From Paracoccaceae bacterium (lineage in GTDB: Bacteria > Pseudomonadota > Alphaproteobacteria > Rhodobacterales > Rhodobacteraceae), in contig JAGRDY010000026.1 in the NCBI GenBank assembly GCA_020446815.1, positions 434,001 to 498,000 on the forward strand: a stretch of DNA of 64,000 nucleotides, in the 5' to 3' direction. This document shows positions 9,243 through 18,109 of this stretch, piece by piece. The translations under genes and the position numbers were made by a program. Every line of letters starts with the position of its first letter. Position 1 is the first letter of the stretch. The notes under the pieces are model-generated. The model searched no databases. It was not told where the DNA came from and saw only the letters and a program-made list of their open reading frames with translations.

Positions 9243-10807
9243 TGCGCCGCGTCTTGCTTGCCGCCATGTTCGCATTCGCCCCCGGCGCGACGCCGGCGGC
9301 GACGGAAATCACCTGGCCCATCGACCAATACGATCCGGGCAGCGAAACCAAGCCCGCCGATCTCGTCCTGCCGATGCCTTGCGGCGGCGCCATGGCCTTT
9401 CAGAAGGTTTCGGTGCCGATAGATGCCTCCAATCCGCTGGACGACCGGCGTCTGCGGGTGGGTCAGTCGCAAAAGGAAACCGGCTATTCCGATTACCTGC
9501 GCACCGACTATCTGCGCGGCGCCTTCACCGATCCGGCCGGGGGGGACTCGTTTTACTACATTGCCCGTTACGAAATGACCCAGGCGCAGGCCAGAGCGTT
9601 GAAAGGCGATTGCGCGCCGCCAAAACGTGGGGAACGCACCGCCGAGGGTGGCATGACGTGGTTCGATGCGGTCGAACTGTCGCGCGTCTATTCGGAATGG
9701 CTGCTCGGGACCGCCAGGGATGCCTTGCCGGAGACAGTGGGCGGTGCGGCCTGGTTGCGCCTGCCCACCGAAACCGAATGGGAATACGCCGCCCGCGGCG
9801 GCGCGGTGATCGATCCTTTGGATTTCACCCAGCGGCGTTTTTTCGGTGAAGCGAATATTGATGACTATGTGAAACATGCCGGAAATTCGCGCGGCAAACT
9901 GTCCGCCGTCGGTCTGCGCCTGGCCAATCCGCTGGGGCTTTACGATATCTACGGGAATGCCGAAGAACTGATGCTGGAGCCCTACCGGCTGAATGCCATC
10001 GGGCGCACCCACGGGCAGGTCGGCGGGATCGTCACGCGCGGCGGTTCGGTGCTGTCATCCGTGGATGAAATCTACAGCGCGCGGCGTGTCGAATACCCCC
10101 TGTTCAAGATCGCCGACGGAACCGCGCTTCGCGGCGACATGTTCGGGTTGCGCCTGGTGCTCAGCCGCAATGTCGCCACGACCGACGGTGTGGTCAGCGA
10201 TATCCATGACCGCTGGATCGCCCTGGCCGAGGCGTCTTCCGGCGACACAGCCGCCGATCCGCTGGCAACCCTGTCGTCGCTGATCGACGAAGAGACCGAC
10301 CCGCGCAAGCAAGCCTCCCTGTCCGAGCTTCAGCTTGATTTCCGCCGCGCCCGTCAGGATGCCTCTACCGCTTTCTCGGAGGCGGCGAAATCGACGCTGC
10401 TCAGCGGCGCGGTGCTGATCGGGGCGCTGCGCGACGGTGTGGCGACGCTGCGCAATCGGCGCGACGATGTCCGCGCCGTTGTCGATGAAATAGGCGTTAC
10501 GTCCGATGCCGGCAAGCGGGCGAACCTGAAACGGACCGCCGAACAGATCGTGCAGGAAATGAACGCACTGCGGCAATTGCAGCGCACGTATCTTCTGTCC
10601 TACAGCAGCGCCCTGTCGACCCTGAGCAATGACATCGAACCGACGATCGCCGAAAAGAGTTTCCGGTTGTTGGTCGATGAACTGATGCTCGCCGATCAGG
10701 ATCAGATCCTCGCCGCGCTGCAATTGTTCTGGGGCGATCTGGAGGCCTATCGCGCCCGTCCGGACATGACCGAAACCGACTTGCTCACCTTGGCTCTGAC
10801 ACGCTGA
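9242..10807 (+). CDS. Exported formylglycine-generating-enzyme-fold protein, TagR-like, no active-site cysteines
   Basis: 521 aa. A short signal peptide (residues 1-20, ending TPAAT) suggests a periplasmic protein. Residues 35-310 have the SUMF1/FGE fold: RYEMTQAQ, LPTETEWEYAARGG, NPLGLYDIYGNAEEL, then TRGGSVLSS at about 265-273 and SARRVEYP. In true FGEs the last region carries the two active-site cysteines; here none is present, and the only cysteines (in PMPCGG and GDCAPP) lie far from it. The C-terminal 190 residues are helical and probably coiled coil. This resembles TagR, the periplasmic FGE-fold regulator of the T6SS threonine-phosphorylation pathway, not a sulfatase-maturing enzyme. 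It ends the array, its start overlapping the permease stop. Confidence 0.85.
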   Translation: MRRVLLAAMFAFAPGATPAATEITWPIDQYDPGSETKPADLVLPMPCGGAMAFQKVSVPIDASNPLDDRRLRVGQSQKETGYSDYLRTDYLRGAFTDPAGGDSFYYIARYEMTQAQARALKGDCAPPKRGERTAEGGMTWFDAVELSRVYSEWLLGTARDALPETVGGAAWLRLPTETEWEYAARGGAVIDPLDFTQRRFFGEANIDDYVKHAGNSRGKLSAVGLRLANPLGLYDIYGNAEELMLEPYRLNAIGRTHGQVGGIVTRGGSVLSSVDEIYSARRVEYPLFKIADGTALRGDMFGLRLVLSRNVATTDGVVSDIHDRWIALAEASSGDTAADPLATLSSLIDEETDPRKQASLSELQLDFRRARQDASTAFSEAAKSTLLSGAVLIGALRDGVATLRNRRDDVRAVVDEIGVTSDAGKRANLKRTAEQIVQEMNALRQLQRTYLLSYSSALSTLSNDIEPTIAEKSFRLLVDELMLADQDQILAALQLFWGDLEAYRARPDMTETDLLTLALTR

Positions 10808-10822
10808 AACGCGGCGGAACCA

Positions 10823-12268
10823 TCAGCGCGCATAAAGCGCCTGATAGTCGTGCGCCTTCTTGCGATAGGCCTCCAGGACCGATGCATATGCGGGATCGTC
10901 GGCAAGATTGACGATCTCGTCGGCATCGCTGTGCTCGTCCGTCAGGAAATAGACCGGTTTCTTGCCATCGGCATATTCGGCAAAAACGTAATCGGCATCG
11001 CGCACACCGATCCAGTCGGGGATGCGCTGGCCCAGCTTCACGTCATGTTCGCCGTAGAACTCGGTCCGCCAGGTGGCGGGATAGGCGCCCTCGACAAAGG
11101 GCACAAGGCTGTGGCCCTGATAGCTTTCGGGAATTTCCACGCCGGCAAAGTCCAAAATCGTCGGCGCCAGATCCACGTTCAGCACGAATTCTTCCGGCCG
11201 GGTTCCGGCCCGCGATTGATCGCGCGGGTCAAAGATGACCAACGGCACCCGGACCGATTCGTCAAAATGCGTCCATTTGCCCGACAACCGCCGGTCGCCC
11301 AGCGCAAGCCCGTTGTCCGACGTGAACATGACCACCGTGTCGTCGCCAAAACCATCCGCTTTAGCCTCTTGCAGGATGCTTCCCACCACCCGGTCCATCC
11401 CGGCCACCAGCCGGAAATAGTCGACAAATTCATTTGTCGGGTCGGTTCCCAGCCATTTTTGCGCCTCTTCGCCCGCCATGATCGGCGGCGTCAGAACATC
11501 CGGCAGGGCATTGAAGATTGCCGGATCGCTCAGCCGCGACACCGGCACCTTGGCGCCCGGCAGGCTGCCCTCTTCCTCTACTGCGATCTGATAGCGCCCC
11601 TGGCCGTCCATGCTTTCGGTGATGTGCGGCACATTGAACGACACGATCAGGCAAAACGGCTGATCCTTGTCCTGCGCAGCCAGAAATTCGCGGGCGTGAC
11701 GCTCGATCTTGTCCAGCGAATGGCGTTCCACGCCGTCATCGTCTTCGGAAATATAGGGTGTGCGCCCCACCGGCACGAACACATCGAACAATCCGCTGTC
11801 TTCCGTGTTCCAACCGATCTTGCGCCCCAGTTCGCCCCACAGGCCGTCTTCGAACCATACGCCGAGCTTGCCGATCAATGCGGTCTTGTACCCCGCCTGT
11901 TTGAGCAGGTTGGGAAACAGCTCAGGCCAGAATTTTTCCGACAGTTTCGGCGTGCCGAAGTTGAAGCGGTGCTTGGCGAAATAGGTGCCGGTCATCAGTG
12001 TGGCGCGGCTCGATGCACATATGGGGGTTGTCACGAAACTGTTCTTGAACGCCACGCCCTGTTTGGCCAGCGCATCAATATTGGGGGTGATCGCCAAAGG
12101 ATGGCCTTCATAGCCGACAACATCCCATTTCTGATCGTCCGAAAGGAACAGGATGATGTTGGGTTTGCGCCCCTCGTCGGCCTTTCCCCTGCTCGCCAGA
12201 AAAGGTGCCACTCCGGCGGCAAGGATCGCCCTGAGCGCATCACGGCGAAAGATATTCAGGTAGCTCAT
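10823..12268 (-). CDS. Type I sulfatase, exported
   Basis: 481 aa of the sulfatase/arylsulfatase family. The metal-binding start is LFLSDDQ (residues 41-47), and the Cys-type sulfatase signature CASSR lies at 84-88, where C84 would become formylglycine. A second metal site is in FTSDNG, and residues near the end of the core read GKWTHFDESVRVPL. The leader has paired arginines before a hydrophobic stretch (NIFRRDALRAILAAG), which fits a Tat signal; tatABC is encoded at 23490-25302. It converges with the FGE-fold gene, 15 bases apart, so it is not in that operon. Substrate unknown; choline, carbohydrate and aryl sulfatases share these motifs. Maturation would need a genuine FGE or anSME elsewhere. 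Confidence 0.9.
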   Translation of the reverse strand: MSYLNIFRRDALRAILAAGVAPFLASRGKADEGRKPNIILFLSDDQKWDVVGYEGHPLAITPNIDALAKQGVAFKNSFVTTPICASSRATLMTGTYFAKHRFNFGTPKLSEKFWPELFPNLLKQAGYKTALIGKLGVWFEDGLWGELGRKIGWNTEDSGLFDVFVPVGRTPYISEDDDGVERHSLDKIERHAREFLAAQDKDQPFCLIVSFNVPHITESMDGQGRYQIAVEEEGSLPGAKVPVSRLSDPAIFNALPDVLTPPIMAGEEAQKWLGTDPTNEFVDYFRLVAGMDRVVGSILQEAKADGFGDDTVVMFTSDNGLALGDRRLSGKWTHFDESVRVPLVIFDPRDQSRAGTRPEEFVLNVDLAPTILDFAGVEIPESYQGHSLVPFVEGAYPATWRTEFYGEHDVKLGQRIPDWIGVRDADYVFAEYADGKKPVYFLTDEHSDADEIVNLADDPAYASVLEAYRKKAHDYQALYAR

Positions 12269-12523
12269 GTGCGCCCTCTCCCTAAAGTCGGCAAAGGGTT
12301 AGCATCGCGGCCTTGCCGGATCAACGTGCGCGTCCGACCGAAAACACCGACACGGCCAGATGTTGCCTGATCGCTGATAGCCATGCGGTTGAAAATGGCG
12401 CGATCGGTCGGGGGGGCGTTGGCTGTTTGGCGGGCGGGCCTACGCGATTGACCGTCATGCGGCCCTGCACTACTGATCGCCGGATGGATATCGCCCGCTC
12501 TCCCGCCGTTTCGAGGATCTGAC
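12269..12523. promoter_or_regulatory. Divergent intergenic region between sulfatase and glycosyltransferase
   Basis: 255 bases between two divergent starts, so it should carry promoters for both. I cannot pick convincing -35/-10 pairs. GAGG at 12513-12516 serves the GTG start of the glycosyltransferase at 12524. Confidence 0.4.
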
Positions 12524-13576
12524 GTGAGCCAGACCATCCGTTTCCTCGCCATTCTCACGGTGCGCAACGAAGGCGCCTTTCTGATCGACTGGCTCGCTCA
12601 TCACCGGGCCTGCGGGTTCACCGATTTTCTGGTGTTTTCCAACGATTGCCAGGACGGCACCGATCTGATGCTGGACCGGCTACAGGAAATCGGCTGGCTG
12701 ACCCATGTTCGCAATGATGACCACCACAAGCGCGGGCCGCAATGGTCGGCACTGAAGGCGGCGGACCGGCATCCGCTGAAGAAGGCCGCCGACTGGATCC
12801 TGTTTTTCGACATTGACGAATTCGTCAATATCCATGTCGGCGACAGAACTCTTGCCGCGCTGATCGGCGCCCTTCCCGGCGCAACCGCCATAGCGCTGAC
12901 TTGGCGGCTGTTCGGCAATGGCGGCATCCGCAGCTATCAAGACGACCCGGTCACCGAAATCTTCACGCGGGCCGCCCCCGCCGTCATGGGCTGGCCCTGG
13001 CGCGCGGCATTGTTCAAGACGCTGTTTCGCAATGATGGAAGCTATGCCAAACTCGGGGTTCACCGCCCCTTGCAGCCTGACAGGGCACGGCTGGGGGACC
13101 AGCACTGGTACGATGGCTCGGGCCGGGAACTGCCACCGCAAATGCACAGCCAGCGCATATTTTCCACTTATGGCCAGGACAATTACCAGCTGGCGCAGTT
13201 GAACCACTATGCTCTGGGCGCGATGGAAAGCTATGTGCTCAAATGCGACCGTGGCCGCGCGAACCGCGATGCCGCGACCTTTGATATGGCCTATTGGGTC
13301 GAGCGGAACTTCACCACTGCCGAAGATACCACCATCAACGCCTTGTCCGGCCAGAGCCGCCCGCTTCGCGATGGCCTTCGCGCGGACCGAATTTTGGCAC
13401 CACTTCACAAGGTGGCGGTAGACTGGCGCCACCGGCGATTTGCAGAGCTGATGCAAAGCGAAAGCTACCGCAGTCTTTTGGGCCGGATGATGATGACCCC
13501 GCCGAGCCGCCCCCTTTCGGCGGACGAACATCGAATCCTTGCCGGCTATGCTACCAGAAAAATGGCGGACCCGTAG
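12524..13576 (+). CDS. Glycosyltransferase family 2-like protein (Glyco_tranf_2_4 type)
   Basis: 350 aa. The N-terminus has the typical opening of this group (LTVRNEGAFLIDWLAHH), then VFSNDCQDGTD and a DxD-type motif (FFDIDEFVNIH, about residues 90-100) that would bind a metal and the sugar nucleotide. A C-terminal conserved stretch reads NHYALGAMESYVLK. No signal peptide or membrane segment, so it is cytoplasmic. The start is GTG at 12524, supported by GAGG seven bases upstream; earlier in-frame starts are not convincing. Roseobacter-group members of this family often sit near exopolysaccharide or surface-glycan genes. The next gene begins 160 bases downstream on the same strand. Donor and acceptor unknown. 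Confidence 0.83.
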   Translation: MSQTIRFLAILTVRNEGAFLIDWLAHHRACGFTDFLVFSNDCQDGTDLMLDRLQEIGWLTHVRNDDHHKRGPQWSALKAADRHPLKKAADWILFFDIDEFVNIHVGDRTLAALIGALPGATAIALTWRLFGNGGIRSYQDDPVTEIFTRAAPAVMGWPWRAALFKTLFRNDGSYAKLGVHRPLQPDRARLGDQHWYDGSGRELPPQMHSQRIFSTYGQDNYQLAQLNHYALGAMESYVLKCDRGRANRDAATFDMAYWVERNFTTAEDTTINALSGQSRPLRDGLRADRILAPLHKVAVDWRHRRFAELMQSESYRSLLGRMMMTPPSRPLSADEHRILAGYATRKMADP

Positions 13577-13736
13577 CCGGAAACAGATTTGCCTGCCTGT
13601 CACGCTTTGCCGGTTGATCGGAAACAGTGGCACCCGTCAGGGCCCTAAAAACAATGTTCAGGGCGCGGCCTTCTTGCACAAATGCCGATCCGGGGTGCAC
13701 ACTCGGCTTCGGGATGTATGTGGGTGTGGGTAACGT

Positions 13737-14696
13737 ATGCAAAGCAGCGACACCGATGCAGAAGACCTCAGGTCTCTGCCGGATAGCCAATGGTTCGAGC
13801 GGATCGAAGAGATCGGCCAAGAATCGGGCTATTTTGAATGGTTGGGCGCATCGCATGCCGCATTTTTCGTCGATGCCGGCCCGACCCTCATTGTCACCTT
13901 CGAAACCGTGGCCGGCATTCGGCGCAGCCAGCCCGGCCAGTTGCCGCTGGGCTATCACGTCGCCAAGGGGCGCGGCTGGTCGCATCTTAGCCTGATTGCC
14001 AAATCCGACACATGGTACCGCGACCCCCGCGTTTTCGCCTATTTCGACCGGCTGGTCGACAACGCCTTTTTCGAGAGTTTCGATCAGGTGGTGTTTTACG
14101 GTGCGGGCATGGCCGGCTATGCCGCCGCCGCCTATTCGGTCACCGCCCCCGGCGCCACCGTGATCGCCATTCAACCGCAGGCAACGCTCGATCCGCGCAT
14201 CGCCGGTTGGGATCCGCGCCATATCGATATGCGGCGGACCTCTTTCACCGATCGTTATGGCTATGCGCCCGACATGACCGAAGGGGCGGGATCGGTGTTC
14301 GTGATCTTCGATCCAGAACAGGGCCTTGATGCAATGCACGCCGCATTGTTCGCACGCCGCTACACAACGTTGCTGCCCTGTCGAAATCTTGGGCGTGAAA
14401 TCGCCAGCGCGCTGGATACGATGCGCATTTTACCCTCGATCATCGCGGCCGCTGCAACGGGGCATTTCGACGAAAGGCTGTTTCGCATCTTTTACCGGGC
14501 CAGACGCAACTACCGGCCCTATCTGCGAAATCTTCTTGCGCGGATCGATTCCGATGGCCGCGTGCCGCTGGCGGCAATCCTTTGCCGCAATGTCGTCGCC
14601 CGGCTGGGGTCGAAAAAATTCGCCGCCCGACTGGCGCAGTTGGAACATGAACTGGAAATGACCGGACAAAGCCTGCCGCCTTCTCGGCGGCCCTGA
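13737..14696 (+). CDS. Conserved protein with a degenerate alpha/beta-hydrolase-like core
   Basis: 319 aa, cytoplasmic, no signal peptide. The centre reads VVFYGAGMAGYAAAAYS (about residues 118-134), which looks like the nucleophile elbow of an alpha/beta hydrolase (typically YGSSMGGYAA), but the serine position is Gly. Downstream is VIAIQPQATLDPRIAGWDPR and later VFVIFDPEQGLDAMHA. A helical C-terminus (about 240-319) follows. Proteins like this are common in Rhodobacteraceae beside glycosyltransferases and, from memory, are often labelled phosphoadenosine phosphosulfate reductase, which I do not support: no PP-loop or CxxC motif is visible. It lies 160 bases after the glycosyltransferase on the same strand, suggesting a shared surface-glycan role. 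Confidence 0.6.
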   Translation: MQSSDTDAEDLRSLPDSQWFERIEEIGQESGYFEWLGASHAAFFVDAGPTLIVTFETVAGIRRSQPGQLPLGYHVAKGRGWSHLSLIAKSDTWYRDPRVFAYFDRLVDNAFFESFDQVVFYGAGMAGYAAAAYSVTAPGATVIAIQPQATLDPRIAGWDPRHIDMRRTSFTDRYGYAPDMTEGAGSVFVIFDPEQGLDAMHAALFARRYTTLLPCRNLGREIASALDTMRILPSIIAAAATGHFDERLFRIFYRARRNYRPYLRNLLARIDSDGRVPLAAILCRNVVARLGSKKFAARLAQLEHELEMTGQSLPPSRRP

Positions 14697-14703
14697 CATT
14701 CGA

Positions 14704-15348
14704 TCAGTTCGCGATGCGCTCCAGCCGGGCCAGAGCACGGCCCTCGGGCTCGTCCATTCCTGCAAACTGGTGCCCCGACAGGATCGCCACCGGCAGCGAG
14801 GGAATGAAAATATACTCTTCCATCAACCAGTCCTCGCCTGCCAGGAAGCTGACCTTGACCGGGATGGTGTGATAGGAACAGCCTGCAAATTCCCGCGTGC
14901 CGCCGGCGCCGAAAACATAGACGGCGATTTCTGGCTCTTCCACTCCATCCGGCGCGCTGTTGAAAACCCCGCCGACCCAACTTTCGCCCGATACCGGGAC
15001 CGGCAGCTCAGCTTCACTTTGCGAATATCTCAACGTCAGTGCGGTATCGGTATCGGGGGCGCCGTTAACGATGTCGACCGTACCCAGATCGTAAATGCCC
15101 AACAGGCTTGTCACCCTTGTGCCATCCGCCCCGCCCGCGTCGCCCGCTTCGAAGATTTCCAGCAGATTGCCGTTCAGGCTCCGGTATTCCGCCCGCTCGC
15201 CATTGGCAAAGACCGCCCTGATACCTGACACCATGTCGCTGGCTGTCGGGCATGCGCCCTGTGCCGATCCCGGCAAGGGTATCGACGCGAACACAAGCGC
15301 CGAAATGGCGAATGCGCAGCGCGACACCACGCGACAGTTTCCGCTCAT
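14704..15348 (-). CDS. Secreted hypothetical protein
   Basis: 214 aa, family not recognised. The first 30 residues form a signal peptide (RCAFAISALVFASIPLPGSAQG), so the mature protein is probably periplasmic. It then contains two cysteines in a likely disulphide pair (ACPTASD near the start, FAGCSYH near residue 160), many short beta-prone stretches and the sequence TIPVKVSFLAGEDWLMEEY. It converges with the preceding plus-strand gene, seven bases apart, and is the first of three minus-strand envelope genes reaching to 16720. Function unknown. Confidence 0.65.
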   Translation of the reverse strand: MSGNCRVVSRCAFAISALVFASIPLPGSAQGACPTASDMVSGIRAVFANGERAEYRSLNGNLLEIFEAGDAGGADGTRVTSLLGIYDLGTVDIVNGAPDTDTALTLRYSQSEAELPVPVSGESWVGGVFNSAPDGVEEPEIAVYVFGAGGTREFAGCSYHTIPVKVSFLAGEDWLMEEYIFIPSLPVAILSGHQFAGMDEPEGRALARLERIAN

Positions 15349-15425
15349 ACCGTGCTCCCGAACAAACCTAAAAAATGTATTCCAACAAATGAAATTCCAA
15401 ACAAGTCACCGGCTCTGGGATCAGA

Positions 15426-15731
15426 TCAGCAACGATAGGCAATCGCATGAATCCTGTCGACGATGGCCCCCGGCTCGACCGGGTCAAAGACGACTGTATT
15501 GGCCCCGGCATCGCGTGCGGATGCGCGGATGGTGTTGCGCGTATAGACAATCCCCTGATCGGCAAACACGCCGTAAACGGTCGGTTTTGCGCGGATATCC
15601 GTCACATAGGTGCATTGCGCCACTTCATTGGCGCTTGCGTCGCGGATGCCGCTTACACCGGTCAGGCCCGGATCCGACGCACAGCCGGCGCACATGCACA
15701 CAGCGAGGATCATAAGGAAATGACTTTTCAT
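15426..15731 (-). CDS. Small DUF4156-like lipoprotein
   Basis: 101 aa. The N-terminus is a lipoprotein signal (MKSHFLMILAVCMCAGCAS) with the lipid cysteine at residue 17. The rest resembles DUF4156: GIRDASANEVAQCTYVTDI, a glycine/valine-rich middle, then ARDAGANTVVFDP and a C-terminal cysteine. Such proteins are small periplasm-facing lipoproteins of unknown role. The ATG at 15731 is chosen because it begins the signal peptide; the frame is open further upstream but codes for nothing recognisable. Confidence 0.7.
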   Translation of the reverse strand: MKSHFLMILAVCMCAGCASDPGLTGVSGIRDASANEVAQCTYVTDIRAKPTVYGVFADQGIVYTRNTIRASARDAGANTVVFDPVEPGAIVDRIHAIAYRC

Positions 15732-15859
15732 TTGCCTGCCCGACTTTACAAAGGCGACTGTCCGCGCCCTGGAAACGATTCTGCGCCCGCAGGCGATTGA
15801 GCGCAAGTCCCGTTGCGAACGCCGTGCGGAGTTGCCGGCGGGCCATTGCCGACGGGGAA

Positions 15860-16720
15860 TCAGGCAGGCACCACCAAGCGGCGATAAAGATGCCAGGTGG
15901 CATGGCCAAGAATGGGCAGGACAACCGCGAGCCCCAGCAGGAAGGGGATCGACCCCACCGCGAGCGACACCGCCACGATCGCCCCCCAAAGCCCGACGAA
16001 CACCGGGTTCGCCCGCGTCGCGCGCACCGATGTCACGACCGCCTTGGGCAGCCCGATATGACGGTCGAGCAACAGCGGGAAGGACACGACGCTGATAGCC
16101 AGTACCAGCCCCGCGAAAACGAAGCCCACAGGGATGCCCACCGCCATCATCGCCCAACCCGACCGCGTGGTCAGCACATCACGCAAGAAATCCGCGGCAG
16201 AGGCAGGAACATCCGGCCCCATCGTGGCCAGGAATATTCCGTAAGCCAGGACCATCCAGACGACATAGACCACCAGAAGGCCGAGCCCGAGAATCATGAT
16301 CGCCCCGAACCGGGCCGATTGCAGGACCGCAAGCCCATCCATCCAGCTTGCCGGGGTGCCCGTTTCGCGGCGCCGGCTCATCTCGTAAAGCCCCAGCGCC
16401 GCAGCCGGGCCAACCAGGGCGAACCCGGAAATCAGCGGAAAGACAAGCGGCAAGAGGTCTTGATGAAAAGCGACCCAGACCAGACAGGCGCCGATCACCG
16501 GGTAAAGCAGGCATACGGCGATCACATCGGTCCGCAAAGCTGCGAAATCGGCCAGCCCCAGCCGCAATGCGGCGCGGATATCGTCAACGCCGATACGCCG
16601 GATTTCCGGCTCCGCCATCGCTTCGCCGCCGATTTCCCGCGCGACCTCACCAATATCATGCCCGACAACCCCCAGGATTCGCGCGCCCCAGGAAAGCGGA
16701 TTTCCGATAGTGTTGGCCAT
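15860..16720 (-). CDS. DUF2189 family integral membrane protein
   Basis: 286 aa. After a soluble N-terminus of about 60 residues (IRRIGVDDIRAALRLGLADF) it has about six hydrophobic segments, among them AVCLLYPVIGACLVWVAF, VFPLISGFALVGPAAALGLY and VGIPVGFVFAGLVLAISVVS. The phrase GFALVGPAAALGLYEMSRR and the sequence LLLDRHIGLPKAVVTSVRA are typical of DUF2189 membrane proteins, which are sometimes annotated as cytochrome c oxidase subunit I-like without evidence. Function unknown; inner membrane. It is divergent from pyrC with 240 bases between them, in which I see no clear motif. Confidence 0.8.
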   Translation of the reverse strand: MANTIGNPLSWGARILGVVGHDIGEVAREIGGEAMAEPEIRRIGVDDIRAALRLGLADFAALRTDVIAVCLLYPVIGACLVWVAFHQDLLPLVFPLISGFALVGPAAALGLYEMSRRRETGTPASWMDGLAVLQSARFGAIMILGLGLLVVYVVWMVLAYGIFLATMGPDVPASAADFLRDVLTTRSGWAMMAVGIPVGFVFAGLVLAISVVSFPLLLDRHIGLPKAVVTSVRATRANPVFVGLWGAIVAVSLAVGSIPFLLGLAVVLPILGHATWHLYRRLVVPA

Positions 16721-16960
16721 GGCTTTACCTCGCTTTGCGTATCGGATGGTGGTGCCTGGCTCAGAAATATCCGGGACAATGCCAGACTTATCCGATTGCC
16801 CGATCTTATCACGGCGCGAAATCCCTGCGGCTCACTTTTATGCGATTGCTCCTGAACCGATCGCTGCACCCCGACCATACGGCGCGCTTGGGGCGAAGGG
16901 CTATCCCCGGCAGCGCACTCGTCTCTGGAACAGGGCGGGCGAATTGTGTAGGGCTGCGCC

Positions 16961-18001
16961 ATGACCCAGAGCCTGCACCTGCGCCGACCCGATGACATGC
17001 ATCTGCACCTGCGCGATGGCGCGATGCTGCAAGGCATCCTGCCCGAAAGTGCGCGCCATTTCGCCCGCGCCATCATCATGCCCAATCTGGTGCCGCCGGT
17101 GGTGACCGCCAGGGACGCCGCAGCCTACCACGACCGCATTCTTGCGGCCCTGCCGGAGGGGGCGGATTTCCAACCGCTGATGACGCTTTACCTGACCGAA
17201 GAGACCGACCCCGCAGATGTCGCCGCCGCCCAGGCTTCGGGTCTGGTCAAGGCGGTGAAGCTCTATCCGGCGGGGGCGACGACCAACTCCAATTCGGGGG
17301 TGCGCGATTTCGACAAGGTGCGCGCCGTGCTGGAGGAGATGGCAGAAATCGGTCTGCCGCTATGTGTGCACGGCGAAGTCACCGACCCTGCGATCGACAT
17401 TTTCGACCGCGAGGCGGTGTTCATCGACCGGGTGCTCGATCCGATCCGCCGCGCCACACCGGGGCTGCGTGTCGTGATGGAACATATCACCACCACCGAA
17501 GGCGTCGCCTATGTGCGTTCGGCGGGTGGCGATCTCGGGGCGACGATCACCACCCATCATCTGGTCATCAACCGCAATCACATGCTCGTGGGTGGCATCC
17601 GCCCGCATTATTATTGCCTGCCCGTGGCCAAGCGTGAAAGGCATCGGCTCGCGCTGCGGGATGCGGCGACCTCGGGTGAGGCAGGGTTCTTTCTGGGCAC
17701 CGATTCCGCGCCCCACCCTGATCCGCTGAAAGAAAACGCCTGTGGCTGTGCGGGCTGTTTCACCGCCACCAACACGATGCCGATCCTTGCGCATGTGTTC
17801 GAGGAGGAAAAGGCGCTTGACCGGCTTGAGGCCTTCACATCGCTGAATGGCGCGGGGTTTTACCGGCTGCCGCCCAGCGAGACCCGGCTCACGCTCACCA
17901 AGGGCGCGCCCGTTCCCTGCCCCGCCAAGATCGACACCGGCGCCGGGCCTGTCACGGTGTTCGATCCGGGCTTTGCGCTATGCTGGTCGGTTTCGCATTG
18001 A
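16961..18001 (+). CDS. pyrC: Dihydroorotase (class II)
   Basis: 346 aa, the length of class II homodimeric dihydroorotases. It cyclises N-carbamoyl-aspartate to dihydroorotate in pyrimidine synthesis. The metal-binding HLH motif is in [10 protein letters not shown] (H14 and H16). The lysine that becomes carboxylated lies in [10 protein letters not shown] near residue 100, further metal ligands are in CVHGE and ITTHHL, and the aspartate is in LGTDSAPHP. The start at 16961 puts the family's opening [12 protein letters not shown] at residue 8. pyrE follows 108 bases downstream on the same strand, so two consecutive pathway enzymes are paired. Confidence 0.96.
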   Translation: MTQSLHLRRPDDMHLHLRDGAMLQGILPESARHFARAIIMPNLVPPVVTARDAAAYHDRILAALPEGADFQPLMTLYLTEETDPADVAAAQASGLVKAVKLYPAGATTNSNSGVRDFDKVRAVLEEMAEIGLPLCVHGEVTDPAIDIFDREAVFIDRVLDPIRRATPGLRVVMEHITTTEGVAYVRSAGGDLGATITTHHLVINRNHMLVGGIRPHYYCLPVAKRERHRLALRDAATSGEAGFFLGTDSAPHPDPLKENACGCAGCFTATNTMPILAHVFEEEKALDRLEAFTSLNGAGFYRLPPSETRLTLTKGAPVPCPAKIDTGAGPVTVFDPGFALCWSVSH

Positions 18002-18109
18002 ACTTTCACATTGCGCCAAATACCGCCGCCCCGGGCGCCCGGCACCGCCACCCGGCACCTTCCCCGCAGAAATTCCGACCACGATGAAAGCAGCGAAAGG
18101 AAACCCGAG

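Noticed and set aside
10808-12268. The sulfatase as an eighth member of the SrfBC-Tag-like locus
   Set aside because: It is on the opposite strand and converges with the array, and the FGE-fold neighbour lacks the residues to mature it.
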